Positions 1 through 8,382 of a DNA stretch of 32,847 nt are shown here, piece by piece. Both the position numbers and the translations under genes were made by a program. The first letter of the stretch is position 1, and every line of letters begins with the position of its first letter. Source of the stretch: a virus; IMG/VR virus record IMGVR_UViG_3300045611_000098, positions 1 to 32,847 of that record. The stretch is one strand, 5' to 3'. The notes below the pieces were generated by a model. That model searched no databases. It was given only the letters and a program-made list of their open reading frames with translations, and was not told the origin of the DNA.

Positions 1-11
1 CGCAAACGAAA

Positions 12-707
12 GTGTATGACCTGATCGGCGCTACGGCAGTCATCCCGGTCGAGGGCGTGATCGGACGGAAATTCTCCTCAATGCTCTACGATTCTGGGGT
101 CACAAGCATTGACGTGCTCGACCGGATGATTCGGACGGCAGCGGATGATAAGGAGGTGGAGAGTATTCTGCTGATGTTCGATTCACCGGGCGGGTTGGTC
201 ACGGGCGTCCCCGAAACGGCGCAGACGATCCGCAATGCGCGCGCGCAGAAACCAGTCATGGGTTATGCGGATGGTCTGGTCTGCTCTGCTGCGTATTGGC
301 TCGCATCTCAGTGTGATGCGATCTACGCGACACCCTCCGCGCAGGTTGGAGCAATCGGCTGTTACCTGGCGCTGCTTGATGAATCGCGGGCCTTTGAGAT
401 GCAGGGCTACAAGGTCGAACTGCTGCGGGACGGGAAATACAAGGGGATGGGCGTACCGGGCACGGCGCTTGATGAGGCGCAACGCGCTTGGCTCCAGAAC
501 AGCGTGAACGAGATCGGAAATCAATTTCGAGTGGCGGTAACAACCGGGCGAGGTACGGTGCAGGTGCCGGATCACGCCATGCAAGGGCAGACTTTTGGAG
601 TCCATGATGCCCTGGCTTACGGATTGGTGGACTCCATCACAACGGCGCAGGAGGCGTTGCTCGACCTCGATGCGTTGCAACAAATACGAGCAGGGAGAGT
701 GAAATGA
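12..707 (+). CDS. S49-family (SppA/lambda gpC-like) prohead protease
   Basis: Serine peptidase of the SppA/ClpP-like superfamily, expected to cleave scaffold and portal proteins during head maturation. Visible signature: a CSAAYWLAS block with the likely nucleophile Ser92, followed 52 residues later by Lys144 in DGKYKGMG, the Ser-Lys spacing of bacterial SppA. An upstream LLMFDSPGG strand-turn (53-61) fits the oxyanion region. At 231 residues it lacks the C-terminal scaffold extension of lambda gpC (439 aa); a separate coiled-coil gene at 1181 may replace it. Starts at GTG 12, overlapping the stop (17-19) of the gene that enters from the window end. It lies directly after portal in the circular order, as in lambda. 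Confidence 0.88.
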   Translation: MYDLIGATAVIPVEGVIGRKFSSMLYDSGVTSIDVLDRMIRTAADDKEVESILLMFDSPGGLVTGVPETAQTIRNARAQKPVMGYADGLVCSAAYWLASQCDAIYATPSAQVGAIGCYLALLDESRAFEMQGYKVELLRDGKYKGMGVPGTALDEAQRAWLQNSVNEIGNQFRVAVTTGRGTVQVPDHAMQGQTFGVHDALAYGLVDSITTAQEALLDLDALQQIRAGRVK

Positions 708-1177
708 GGAAGTGCATTGGTAGTTTGTTCGCCGCGTTGCTCGCGGTGAGCATCGCATGGGCCGACGTGACGCCTGTAGTCACGGTCAGTGTTGCGAAGA
801 ACACGACCAACTACAGTGACGCAATTGCGTGTCCGGGCTGGATCGACAAGATCGAGGTCACGGAAGCGAACCTGATGACGAACACGTTGGAGGTCTGCAC
901 ATTCGACGGCACCAACATCGTGGACAAACTGGTGTACGTGTCGGGTTGGTTCGGGATTACCAACGTATTTCGCCCGCGTGCATTGGCGACGGATAACACG
1001 GGCGGGACGTTGACCTACTCAACGAACAGCGCAACGGTCATCACCACTCAGATCGGGCTACCCTATGAGCGCATCATGGGCGGTGGCAATCTGAAACTCA
1101 AGGTGACGGGTGTTGGCGTTGCAGCCAGCATGACGAATACGGTCAACGCCAGAATCTTCTACGAACCGAAGAGGTGA
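704..1177 (+). CDS. Exported-looking protein in the head decoration-gene position
   Basis: Protein of 157 aa. Residues 1-20 look like a Sec signal peptide: Arg-Lys start, hydrophobic core FAALLAVSIA, small residues before AWA-D. The rest is Thr/Asn/Val-rich and probably beta-structured, with no motif I recognise. It overlaps the protease stop by ATGA and precedes scaffold and capsid, the place of lambda gpD. A capsid decoration protein is therefore the simplest guess, but a signal peptide on such a protein would be strange. The role is inferred from position only. Confidence 0.6.
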   Translation: MRKCIGSLFAALLAVSIAWADVTPVVTVSVAKNTTNYSDAIACPGWIDKIEVTEANLMTNTLEVCTFDGTNIVDKLVYVSGWFGITNVFRPRALATDNTGGTLTYSTNSATVITTQIGLPYERIMGGGNLKLKVTGVGVAASMTNTVNARIFYEPKR

Positions 1178-1180
1178 GCG

Positions 1181-1633
1181 ATGCCCAAGACGGTAGTGCA
1201 GGAACTTGTCGAAGCGCGGCAGATGATTGCCGCGCATGAGGCAACCATCGCGGAGCACATCGCCGCGGTCGGCAATCTGACTGCGAATCTGGATGCGGCG
1301 GCCAAGGAGATCACGGCGTTGCGTGAGCAGATCGCGCAGATGGACAAGGCGAAGTGCATTGCGGTCGATGCGTTGGCTGCGGAACAGTCGGCGCACGCGG
1401 CGACAAAAGCCGAACTCGACAAAGCGAAAAACGCCTTGGCGAATCCAGCATTTGTTGACGCAGGCGCACGCGGTCAGGCGTCACCGACGCCAGAGGGCGG
1501 AAGTTCGGCGGATGTGAAAACACCGGAACAGGCACAGGAGGAATACAGGAAATTACAGCGCGGGGGCGCTGATGCGAAAACGCTGGAGGCATACCGCAAC
1601 CAGCACGCGAGAGAATTGGGTCTGCTCGCTTGA
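1181..1633 (+). CDS. Putative head scaffolding protein (coiled coil)
   Basis: Protein of 150 aa. Residues 1-90 are a heptad-rich Ala/Glu/Lys helix with long alternating hydrophobic spacing. A Gly/Pro/Ser linker (about 92-110) and a short charged C-terminal helical part ending in HARELGLLA follow. Such a helical, acidic, low-complexity protein between protease and capsid is typical of phage scaffolds, which are removed by the protease before packaging. Starts at ATG 1181, three bases after the preceding stop. No sequence signature proves the function. Confidence 0.65.
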   Translation: MPKTVVQELVEARQMIAAHEATIAEHIAAVGNLTANLDAAAKEITALREQIAQMDKAKCIAVDALAAEQSAHAATKAELDKAKNALANPAFVDAGARGQASPTPEGGSSADVKTPEQAQEEYRKLQRGGADAKTLEAYRNQHARELGLLA

Positions 1634-1657
1634 GCCGACTCACAACGGAGATGAAAC

Positions 1658-2560
1658 ATGGCAACAACGGTTAGTACGATCAACGAGGCCCTGGTTGATA
1701 ACAGGGTCGTAGCGGCTTTGCGGACGGTAGTGCCGCTGCTGAAATTCTTTTCGTACCAGATCGACCTGGGCGAGAAGACGACAAGCGATGTGGTCTATGT
1801 GCCCATCGCTACTGATCCGAGCGTGGGCAACAAGACTGCCGGGACGTTCGTCACGGCTGGCGGCACGGTCGCGGGAACGTCGGTCACACTGTCGCGGTTC
1901 CGCGGCGCGGCCTGGGACGCCACCGAGGGTTCGATGCGGTCTGAATTGCTCGCTTCCTACTGGGCGGATAAGGCCGCTGGCGCGGTCTATGTGTGCGCGA
2001 AGGACGTGATTGACTACGCCCTCACGCTCGTCTTGAAGGCGACCTACGGGGATGCGGATGCGGACAAGCTGGTCATCGCTCCTGGTGATTTCGGCCAGGA
2101 GGATTTGGCCTCGCTGTGGGGCAAGGGCGTTGCGAAGATCAAGAACCAGACTCGCAATGTGTTGCTCAACACGGCCTATGCGCAAAACCTATTCGGGACG
2201 TCCCAGATCGCGCTGATCTATGCCAATGCGGGCAACAATTTCCTATCAACGGGGATTTTGCCTCAGATGCTTGGCATGAACGTCGCGCATTACACGGACA
2301 TCCCCACGAACTCCGAAGACCTCGGAGGCATGGTCATTGGGCGCGCGGCGATTCTGATAGCCACTGCGAAGCCGTCGCAGTTGATGGCGAGCGGCGAGGG
2401 CAACATCAAGGAACGCCGGTTCATCACGGATGCCGATTCCGGTCTGACGGTCCAGTACACGGTCAAGGCCGATGCGGGCGGCACGCTGTCTGGTGAGTGC
2501 GCTATCCTTTACGGATGCGCAGCCGGGCAGAATGCTATTGTGCGGTTGGTCAATGGCTGA
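1658..2560 (+). CDS. Major capsid protein (HK97-fold type)
   Basis: Protein of 300 aa, the expected size for an HK97-fold coat protein. The N-terminus (MATTVSTINEALVDNRVV) and the internal segment LNTAYAQNLFGTSQIALIYANAG followed by the ILPQMLGMNVAHYTDIP strand region resemble coat proteins of siphophages. It follows the scaffold, with a purine-rich site (GGAGATG) seven to eight bases before ATG 1658. It should form the icosahedral shell. The assignment rests on position, length and general sequence character. Confidence 0.78.
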   Translation: MATTVSTINEALVDNRVVAALRTVVPLLKFFSYQIDLGEKTTSDVVYVPIATDPSVGNKTAGTFVTAGGTVAGTSVTLSRFRGAAWDATEGSMRSELLASYWADKAAGAVYVCAKDVIDYALTLVLKATYGDADADKLVIAPGDFGQEDLASLWGKGVAKIKNQTRNVLLNTAYAQNLFGTSQIALIYANAGNNFLSTGILPQMLGMNVAHYTDIPTNSEDLGGMVIGRAAILIATAKPSQLMASGEGNIKERRFITDADSGLTVQYTVKADAGGTLSGECAILYGCAAGQNAIVRLVNG

Positions 2561-2580
2561 GCCTGGAGGGAACAGGAGAA

Positions 2581-2835
2581 ATGAAGAGCGCTGTACTCGT
2601 AGTGAGCGATGCGGCAGGGCGGCATCATGCCGTGACCTGCGGGCCGAGTTTGGCCCCCGTGTTGGCGGCTGCGCGAACCGTGAAGCACGCTGGCACGGTT
2701 CAGATCGGCGGCGAGATCATGGGTGTGACGGATGGAATCGTGCAAGCATCATGGCGACCGTTTCCCGTGATGCGGTTCCATTGCGGTTCGACCGTCCCAC
2801 CGATAACCGAGTCGCCGCGGCGCAAAGGGAAGTGA
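2581..2835 (+). CDS. Small protein after capsid, unknown function
   Basis: Protein of 84 aa. Start chosen at ATG 2581 because GGAACAGGAGAA lies just upstream and because an earlier in-frame start at 2497 would overlap the capsid gene by 64 bases. The first half is hydrophobic and mixed alpha/beta (AVLVVSDAAGRHHAVTCGPSLAPVLAAAR); the C-terminus is basic. The place between capsid and neck genes suggests a head-completion or connector role, but no family is recognised. Confidence 0.6.
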   Translation: MKSAVLVVSDAAGRHHAVTCGPSLAPVLAAARTVKHAGTVQIGGEIMGVTDGIVQASWRPFPVMRFHCGSTVPPITESPRRKGK

Positions 2836-2942
2836 GCATCAAGCCGGCGAGGGTCGAGACAGGCGGCATGTCCTCCTATGCTGCCCGGCTCGGCCCAAGG
2901 CCGGTGAAAGTACGCAATGCCTACTTTCGCTGTTATGTCTGA
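2832..2942 (+). CDS. Possible very short gene (36 aa)
   Basis: GTG at 2832 overlaps the preceding stop (GTGA junction, as used elsewhere in this genome). It opens a 36-residue basic frame that ends inside the start of the next gene. Without it there is an 81-base gap in an otherwise gapless late operon. No clear ribosome binding site beyond AAAGG, no family, and too short to judge coding bias. It could equally be untranslated spacer. Confidence 0.25.
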   Translation: MSIKPARVETGGMSSYAARLGPRPVKVRNAYFRCYV

Positions 2943-3231
2943 GACCGATCTGAAGGCGGTGATTGCCGACTTGCCTGCGACACTTGTATTTCGGGCGGTC
3001 ACTCTGAGCGTGGCGGCCACTGAAATCAGCAAGTCGGAAGCGGCGGAGTTGCCCGGCATTCTCCGAACGGCAAACGCGCAGGTCGTTGGTGTGGTCAGCG
3101 AATTTACGGGCGGTGTGCCGGACGTGGGGGATAAATTGCAACTCGGCGGCGTATGGAAACGGGTGATTGCAAAACAGGAATCTCCCGACGCCGTAAGCGT
3201 GACGCTGACACTGGATGATACGGGGCATTGA
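2917..3231 (+). CDS. Putative head-tail joining protein
   Basis: Protein of 104 aa. The C-terminal half (PDVGDKLQLGGVWKRVIAKQ, then a final beta-strand VSVTLTLDD) resembles the small beta-barrel head-closure proteins of siphophages (lambda FII/gp6-like), which present a short domain that joins portal or connector to tail. Start ATG 2917 has a weak GGTGAAA upstream; ATG 2935 is an alternative with no better site. Position after capsid and before tail-completion genes agrees. Assignment tentative. Confidence 0.5.
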   Translation: MPTFAVMSETDLKAVIADLPATLVFRAVTLSVAATEISKSEAAELPGILRTANAQVVGVVSEFTGGVPDVGDKLQLGGVWKRVIAKQESPDAVSVTLTLDDTGH

Positions 3232-3232
3232 C

Positions 3233-4111
3233 ATGGCGACGGCGACAACAGTTCGACGTGGAGATTCTGGAGATTCAGTCTTTACGGTGCACACTGAAGA
3301 CTTCAAGCGGCATGTGAAGGCGTTTGCGCGGCGCTATGGATTGAACGTCGGGAAAATTCTCCGCTGGCAATTCGGCATTTGGGGCGAGGATCTCATCCGG
3401 CGCACTGATCCGCTAGGCACGAGCGAGCGAACGAAACGATTGATTTCGCGGGCCGTCAAGTCTGACGTGATGAAACTGTTTAGGGTCTTCAAGCCCAGCT
3501 ATGAGTGGTGGGAGATGGACCCGCGCAAGAGCGGGGCAACCGGCATCGCCGTGGAGATCGCCGACCTGTCTGGTGCGCGGCATCCAGAAGCCGGAGGTCG
3601 CAAAGTCGTCTATGGCGTGGAGAAACATCTGTTTCGACCTGATGCAACGATCGGAACCATGCGGCGGCATCATCTGCGGTTTCGAAATGCGCAAAGCGGT
3701 CATGTGCCGAAGACGGACGAATGGGCGACCGTGGGGCGCTGGAAATTCCTGGACAAGATGCACGTGCGACCGAGGACTATGGATGATTATGTACGGTGGG
3801 CGCTGGGCCATGTCGGGAAGGTCAAGGCCGGTTGGCTCCCGATGTGTACGAAATTCAAAGGCCGTCCGCCGCCGGAATGGATCGCCCGGCACGGACAACG
3901 ATACGGCACGGTCACGGACAATTTGCGGGATACCGGTCAAGGGCATCTCGATGCGGAAAACAAAGTCTCCTACGCCTCGCAAATGTGTCGAGTGCGGACC
4001 TTGGCGAGCACGGCCAAGGCGCGGGAAAAGGCGATCCAGAAATTGATTGATGGGGATATCGAAAAGACCTGGAAGAAAATACATCGCGCACAGAAGAAAG
4101 GGCTGCTCTGA
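3233..4111 (+). CDS. Putative neck/tail-completion protein
   Basis: Protein of 292 aa, very basic (many Arg/Lys/His) and rich in Trp. ATG 3233 begins two bases after the previous stop, so the in-frame ATG 3215 is not preferred. The N-terminal helix-rich part (FKRHVKAFARRYG) resembles gp10/gpZ-like minor tail components. The long central part with YGVEKHLFR and HVRPRTMDDYVRWALGHVGKVKAGWLP is unlike anything I can name. The C-terminus is a charged helix. Neck function is inferred from its place between the joining protein and the terminator-like gene. Confidence 0.45.
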   Translation: MATATTVRRGDSGDSVFTVHTEDFKRHVKAFARRYGLNVGKILRWQFGIWGEDLIRRTDPLGTSERTKRLISRAVKSDVMKLFRVFKPSYEWWEMDPRKSGATGIAVEIADLSGARHPEAGGRKVVYGVEKHLFRPDATIGTMRRHHLRFRNAQSGHVPKTDEWATVGRWKFLDKMHVRPRTMDDYVRWALGHVGKVKAGWLPMCTKFKGRPPPEWIARHGQRYGTVTDNLRDTGQGHLDAENKVSYASQMCRVRTLASTAKAREKAIQKLIDGDIEKTWKKIHRAQKKGLL

Positions 4112-4112
4112 C

Positions 4113-4622
4113 ATGGCAGCGCCGTATCACAAGGCCAAGCGCAAAAGCGAAGACGCGATAGAGGCGCTCATCAATCGCAATCGGGGCGATCTGCTTGTCT
4201 ATGTCGATGAGGCTGGGGCCACGCAGGAGCTTCCGATTTTCAAGGGGCTTTCAGGTGCGGACTTGACCGTGCCGCGCATTCAGATAGTCGCGGAGAAAGC
4301 GGCGCCAGAAGTTTTCGGCGAGGGCGATATCGGCGGAGTAGCAACGGGCAATATGTTCGTCACGGTCCATATCGCCGTGATCGGGAACGCACACGACCTG
4401 ACATCGACCAGCAACGACAAGGACACGTTTGTAGTATGGTGCGGCGTCGTGGAAGATGCGTTGATGAATCGGGACGTGGCTGACAAGTTGAATCAATCGG
4501 GGGTGCAGGATTTCCGCGCCTACACCTGGCGACCGGAGGAATCCGAAGACGCGATTGATGAGGACCGCGTTGTCTGCACGTATAGCGGCGTCCTCTACAT
4601 GGCCCCATCGGGCGGAGGTTGA
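4113..4622 (+). CDS. Putative tail terminator protein
   Basis: Protein of 169 aa. Start ATG 4113 sits two bases after the previous stop; an upstream in-frame ATG 4047 would overlap that gene by 65 bases. An N-terminal helix (EDAIEALINRN) is followed by beta-strands containing FVTVHIAVIG and ending in VVCTYSGVLYM, the alpha/beta layout of tail-terminator proteins (lambda gpU-like) that cap the tail tube. Position just before the tail-tube genes supports this. No sequence motif is decisive. Confidence 0.45.
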   Translation: MAAPYHKAKRKSEDAIEALINRNRGDLLVYVDEAGATQELPIFKGLSGADLTVPRIQIVAEKAAPEVFGEGDIGGVATGNMFVTVHIAVIGNAHDLTSTSNDKDTFVVWCGVVEDALMNRDVADKLNQSGVQDFRAYTWRPEESEDAIDEDRVVCTYSGVLYMAPSGGG

Positions 4623-4623
4623 T

Positions 4624-5025
4624 ATGAAGAGAATTGCGGTCATAACATGTCTGCTCGCTTTGTCAGCGATTGCGGCTGACGAGATCAACGTCACGGCAGT
4701 CCTGAAGGTCGAGAATGCCAATTTCTCCCTGACCCGGCAGGTCAGCGCGTACCAAGTGACACAACAGGGGAAATCAGCGGACTATGGGATTCAGTTCGTC
4801 ACGACTACTAATTCCCTGGTCAATGCGCCGAACCTGAACGCGGAGGGGCTGACGCCGCGTTACTCATTTTGGCGCAACCTTTCGACGAACAACAACGTCT
4901 ATGTAACCGTGACGATGTTACTGAGATCGAATGACGTGGCGGTTCTGCCGATCGCCTCAACGAACGTCATGCTGATGACGACGGGCGGAACGGCGCGTCT
5001 GGAATACTGGCTCAACGCCCAGTGA
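4624..5025 (+). CDS. Signal-peptide-bearing protein in tail module
   Basis: Protein of 133 aa. MKRIAVITCLLALSAIA followed by AD is a textbook short Sec signal peptide (basic start, hydrophobic core, AXA cleavage). The mature part is beta-rich with many Thr/Asn/Val. Length and layout recall the protein at 704, which has the same kind of leader, mature size and ending. No family recognised. It starts one base after the previous stop in the tail operon, so it is co-expressed with tail genes; whether it is part of the virion is unknown. Confidence 0.6.
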   Translation: MKRIAVITCLLALSAIAADEINVTAVLKVENANFSLTRQVSAYQVTQQGKSADYGIQFVTTTNSLVNAPNLNAEGLTPRYSFWRNLSTNNNVYVTVTMLLRSNDVAVLPIASTNVMLMTTGGTARLEYWLNAQ

Positions 5026-5040
5026 GGCGGGGAGGGCAAT

Positions 5041-5424
5041 ATGGCTGCTGGCGATGCGATTGAAGTCGGGACAGCAATGAAGTACGGATTCGGTAGTTTT
5101 GCAGTGACGAATCCGACCTATGTGTATATCGAAGAGTCACTGGACATTTCGCAAGAGGCTGATGTCACGGTGATCAAGGACGAGAACGGCGCTACGGTGC
5201 AGAAGCTGGTGCAGGACCGGGCCAAAATCTATCGCGTGGCATTGATATTGGACAACACCAATTCGACGCTCATTCCGCCAATCCCGGGGACCATCATCAC
5301 GTTGACCACAGTGGACAATGCGAGTGCTCAGAAATTCATGGTTCAGTCTTCATCGGCACCATTCAGTAGCGGTGCAACGAGATGGAACCTTGAATTGGAA
5401 CAGAAGGAAGCAATGACTTACTAA
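5041..5424 (+). CDS. Tail tube-like protein, paralog 1
   Basis: Protein of 127 aa. It is clearly homologous to the next gene: both carry EADVT-IKD-GATV-QD-YRV in the middle and end in a SG-TRW-L-L-motif-AMTY/SMTY block. Size and position (after the terminator, before the chaperone and tape measure) fit the major tail tube protein, which polymerises as hexameric rings. GGGGAGGGC precedes ATG 5041. One of the pair may be the main tube subunit and the other a variant, adaptor or decorated form. Confidence 0.6.
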   Translation: MAAGDAIEVGTAMKYGFGSFAVTNPTYVYIEESLDISQEADVTVIKDENGATVQKLVQDRAKIYRVALILDNTNSTLIPPIPGTIITLTTVDNASAQKFMVQSSSAPFSSGATRWNLELEQKEAMTY

Positions 5425-5436
5425 GGGGAGCCGACC

Positions 5437-5829
5437 ATGAGCGATGCGGCAATTCAGATGGGTCAAACGCTGAAGATCGCCTTCGGCAATTTCGCCCTGG
5501 CGATGACGGACATAACGATTGGTCACGTCCTGGAATCAGTCGAGTTGAGTCCAGAGGCCGATATCACGGGGATCAAGGACAAACGCGGCGCGACAGTGAC
5601 GCAGATCATCCAAGACCCGCGCACCCGTTACAGGGTAACGATTGCGTTGATGGCGACCACGACAACCATAGAGCCGCCGGCCAAAGGAGAGGTGATGACG
5701 GTCACGCCCGTAAGCGGTGCGGCTGCGGCCTATTTTGTGGACGCATCCAGCTCTGCCGTCAACTCCGGCGTGACGCGCTGGACACTTGACCTGATCAAAG
5801 AGGCGTCCATGACGTATGTGGATGCGTAG
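5437..5829 (+). CDS. Tail tube-like protein, paralog 2
   Basis: Protein of 130 aa, sister of the gene ending at 5424, 12 bases downstream with its own GGGGAG site. Conserved core: PEADITGIKDKRGATV, then QDPRTRYRV and a C-terminal TRWTLDLIKEASMTYV. The pair arose by tandem duplication and has diverged at roughly half or more of its residues. The role as tail tube or tube-associated subunit is inferred from order and size. Confidence 0.6.
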   Translation: MSDAAIQMGQTLKIAFGNFALAMTDITIGHVLESVELSPEADITGIKDKRGATVTQIIQDPRTRYRVTIALMATTTTIEPPAKGEVMTVTPVSGAAAAYFVDASSSAVNSGVTRWTLDLIKEASMTYVDA

Positions 5830-5844
5830 GGGTGGGGGGATGAA

Positions 5845-6420
5845 ATGGACGTGTGGCAGGAATCGCAACTCGCGCAGAATAGGCGAATAGCGGGCCTGAC
5901 CATCCGGCCATTTGCATTTCATCATGCCTTTGCCCTGATGATGTTGGACTCGCCGCTTCTCACCGAAAAACCGTGCTCATGGTCCGATTACCTGACGCTG
6001 CTCCTGATCTGCCATGACGATTATGCGCGGCGGCTCGTGACCCTTGACAGGTTTGGCCGGTCGCGCTGGCTACGGTTCCGGGTCGGCTGGCACTCATGGC
6101 ATGAGCGACAACGCCTGAGCATCGCGCTGCAATGCGCTGACTATCTGGCGACCTACCTCAGAGCGCCGGAAATCTGGAGGACCAAGGACGCACGGCGCAG
6201 CAAGGTGCCCTGGCCGTTTCGCGTCGTCTATAATCTTGCGACGGCGATTCCGTCGTTGTCGCTGGCGGAGGCATGGGATATGCCGATCAATGAAGGTGCC
6301 TGCCTTTGCGCCTGTACTGCCGAAGAGCAGGGGCGCGAACTAGTCGGCAATGAAGTCGAGGATGCGAAGAAGGCCATAGCAGAGGCGAAGCTGAAATTCG
6401 CGCAAGCGGAGCGCAACTGA
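5845..6420 (+). CDS. Putative tail assembly chaperone
   Basis: Protein of 191 aa directly before the tape measure gene, where phages place their tail assembly chaperone(s). It is helical with many Trp/Arg, a central WPFRVVYNLAT segment, and a C-terminal charged helix (EVEDAKKAIAEAKLKFAQAE). I see no obvious slippery heptamer for a programmed frameshift and no second frame of useful length. The stop overlaps the tape-measure start by one base (TGATG). Assigned by position. Confidence 0.5.
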   Translation: MDVWQESQLAQNRRIAGLTIRPFAFHHAFALMMLDSPLLTEKPCSWSDYLTLLLICHDDYARRLVTLDRFGRSRWLRFRVGWHSWHERQRLSIALQCADYLATYLRAPEIWRTKDARRSKVPWPFRVVYNLATAIPSLSLAEAWDMPINEGACLCACTAEEQGRELVGNEVEDAKKAIAEAKLKFAQAERN

Positions 6421-7529
6421 TGGCGACCATCAAGACAACCTCCTCGCTCGATTCGACCGGCTTCACGGCAGGGTTACAGCGGATGGCCGCCGAAGCCAAG
6501 ACCTTTCAGGGCAAAATGGAAAGCATTGGCAAGTCGATTCGGGGTGTTGTCGGTGCTCAGCTTGCCCTTCAGATCGCGGAAAGGGTTTGGGAAGAGGCTA
6601 AGAAGGGATCGGCACTGCTGGCGGGCATGGCTGATGAGGCCGAGCAACTAGGTACGACCGTGGACAAATTGAATGCCCTACAGGTTATGATGGCGGAGGC
6701 TGGCATCAGCGCAGAGCGGCTCGCAGGGGCGTTGCAAAAAGTCGCGCAGGCGCAGAATGAGCTAAATAGCGGCGATGCAACACCGAAATTGACGGAAGCG
6801 ATGGAGAGGCTCGGCATCTCATTGTCCGACATCGAGACGAAGGATACCGCCGAGTTGTTCACGATGATGCTGCGAGGGGTGCGTTCGCCGCACGCGGCAG
6901 CAGCTTTATCCGAAATTGTAGGCGAGAAAATCGGGCCTCGCCTCGCCGGGGTAGCGGGGACACAGAAATGGGAATTGCCTCAATCGACCGAATTGGAACG
7001 CCGTGCGCGGCTCTACGATCTGACTAATGATAGGCTGGAACGGTGGGAACGGCAGTTGGCTCTCAACACCGCATGGGCCGATGTCAGGCAAGGGATGTTT
7101 CGGGAGAAGGGCGATGAGGCTCGGATTCAGCGGGATATGGAGAGGCGCGACCAGGCACGACTCGATGCAATCCGCGTTGCCCGTGAGGAACGCGAAGCGA
7201 CGGAAAGATACGCAGCGGACAGGAAGGAACAAGTCCTTGTCGATAAAGCCGCGCACGCAATCAACAAATCGTTTCTCGCAGAGGCGCGGGCGGTGGAAGC
7301 AGCACGAGCAGAAACCCGTGGCGGCGCGGGTGGTTTCACCCCATTGACCGATGCTGCCGCAAGTTTGGGCTACATGATCGGTGGCGCTGGTGGCCGCATG
7401 AACCAGGCGCTCAGCGTGGCGGAGCGCAGTCTGCGGGTCGAGGAGGAAATGAACAAGGCCCTGCAAGACATACGGAAGCAAGGCGCTGAGGAACGCGAGA
7501 CCGCTGGAACGGTTATCCTGGAGGATTGA
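6420..7529 (+). CDS. Tail tape measure protein (short)
   Basis: Protein of 369 aa, mostly long alpha-helix. The opening (AGLQRMAAEAKTFQGKMESIG followed by a hydrophobic helix and GMADEAEQLGTTVDKLNAL) is the standard start of tape measure proteins, where a fold-rich N-terminus precedes coiled coil. Residues 190-280 are an Arg/Glu/Ala coiled coil. A Gly-rich segment (LGYMIGGAGGRM) could be a membrane-active element. Using the usual rule of about 0.15 nm per residue this predicts a tail of only about 55 nm. Starts at ATG 6420. Confidence 0.7.
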   Translation: MATIKTTSSLDSTGFTAGLQRMAAEAKTFQGKMESIGKSIRGVVGAQLALQIAERVWEEAKKGSALLAGMADEAEQLGTTVDKLNALQVMMAEAGISAERLAGALQKVAQAQNELNSGDATPKLTEAMERLGISLSDIETKDTAELFTMMLRGVRSPHAAAALSEIVGEKIGPRLAGVAGTQKWELPQSTELERRARLYDLTNDRLERWERQLALNTAWADVRQGMFREKGDEARIQRDMERRDQARLDAIRVAREEREATERYAADRKEQVLVDKAAHAINKSFLAEARAVEAARAETRGGAGGFTPLTDAAASLGYMIGGAGGRMNQALSVAERSLRVEEEMNKALQDIRKQGAEERETAGTVILED

Positions 7530-7530
7530 C

Positions 7531-8382
7531 ATGGCGACAGCCGACCCCATCATTCTAGGCGCGACGGGCCTGACGCTTGTCTCGCGGAAATATCGCTACT
7601 CCGCAAAGGATGGCGAAACCTGTGTTGAGACCTGGGAGGGGGCCGAGACGCAAGCGCTAGCTGCTTACGCGACCTACAAGACGGACACGCAATGGGATAG
7701 CGTCGAACTTGACCAGGCTGGCGGCACTGCCAAACGCACAGTGACGTTGACCAAACTCATCACGGACTCGTTTACCAATTTCACCAATTTGGATAACACG
7801 ACCTGGGAATTGTTGCCATGGGACAACGTCAGGGATTTGCGTCAGCATCCGTATTTTGCGCAGTCGATCTCACTCGCTACCGAGTATGCAGTTTGTGATC
7901 AGATGCTCGCCAGTGGAATGCGGTATAACGGGAGCGATGGACCCATGCCCGAGATTGTGGCACGTTACTACGCGATGCGCAGCAATGGCATCGAGAACTA
8001 TATCGAGAGCGGGGCAATACTCCGTAACACAATCGTTACCGATAGCCGCTCGACTCTCCAAGTGAGTTGGAAGCGAGTGAATCGAATCATCAGCCTGAAC
8101 AAGACTGATGCGAATGCGACGGACCCGGCGATTGACCCGCCTACGAACTTGGTAAAAACGATCAACAGTCTGCAACGGCTCAAGCGAAACATCGCGTTGA
8201 CGATCCCTTATACCGATGATGTGTACGAGGCTGGGAAATGGGAATGGGTAAAGCGGATGCCCACGATTCGGGCAATCAGTGGCACACGGAAATATGAAGT
8301 CGCCTACGATTATTACGGAGGCGAGCACGTCAGCGCAGTGTTGTTCGGCGGAACGTGGGATCCCCACTCATGGTCAGCGTAA
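7531..8382 (+). CDS. Putative distal tail protein
   Basis: Protein of 283 aa, mixed beta, aromatic-rich, beginning MATADPIILGATGLTLVSRKYRYS. It directly follows the tape measure, where the distal tail (Dit-like) or minor tail protein is normally encoded, and ends in GGTWDPHSWSA. ATG 7531 begins one base after the previous stop. No motif beyond position supports the call; an adhesion-platform subunit is the likely role. Confidence 0.45.
   Translation: MATADPIILGATGLTLVSRKYRYSAKDGETCVETWEGAETQALAAYATYKTDTQWDSVELDQAGGTAKRTVTLTKLITDSFTNFTNLDNTTWELLPWDNVRDLRQHPYFAQSISLATEYAVCDQMLASGMRYNGSDGPMPEIVARYYAMRSNGIENYIESGAILRNTIVTDSRSTLQVSWKRVNRIISLNKTDANATDPAIDPPTNLVKTINSLQRLKRNIALTIPYTDDVYEAGKWEWVKRMPTIRAISGTRKYEVAYDYYGGEHVSAVLFGGTWDPHSWSA

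Noticed and set aside
6390-6425. Programmed frameshift joining chaperone to a downstream frame
   Set aside because: No slippery heptamer is visible and the next gene in frame is the tape measure with its own start.
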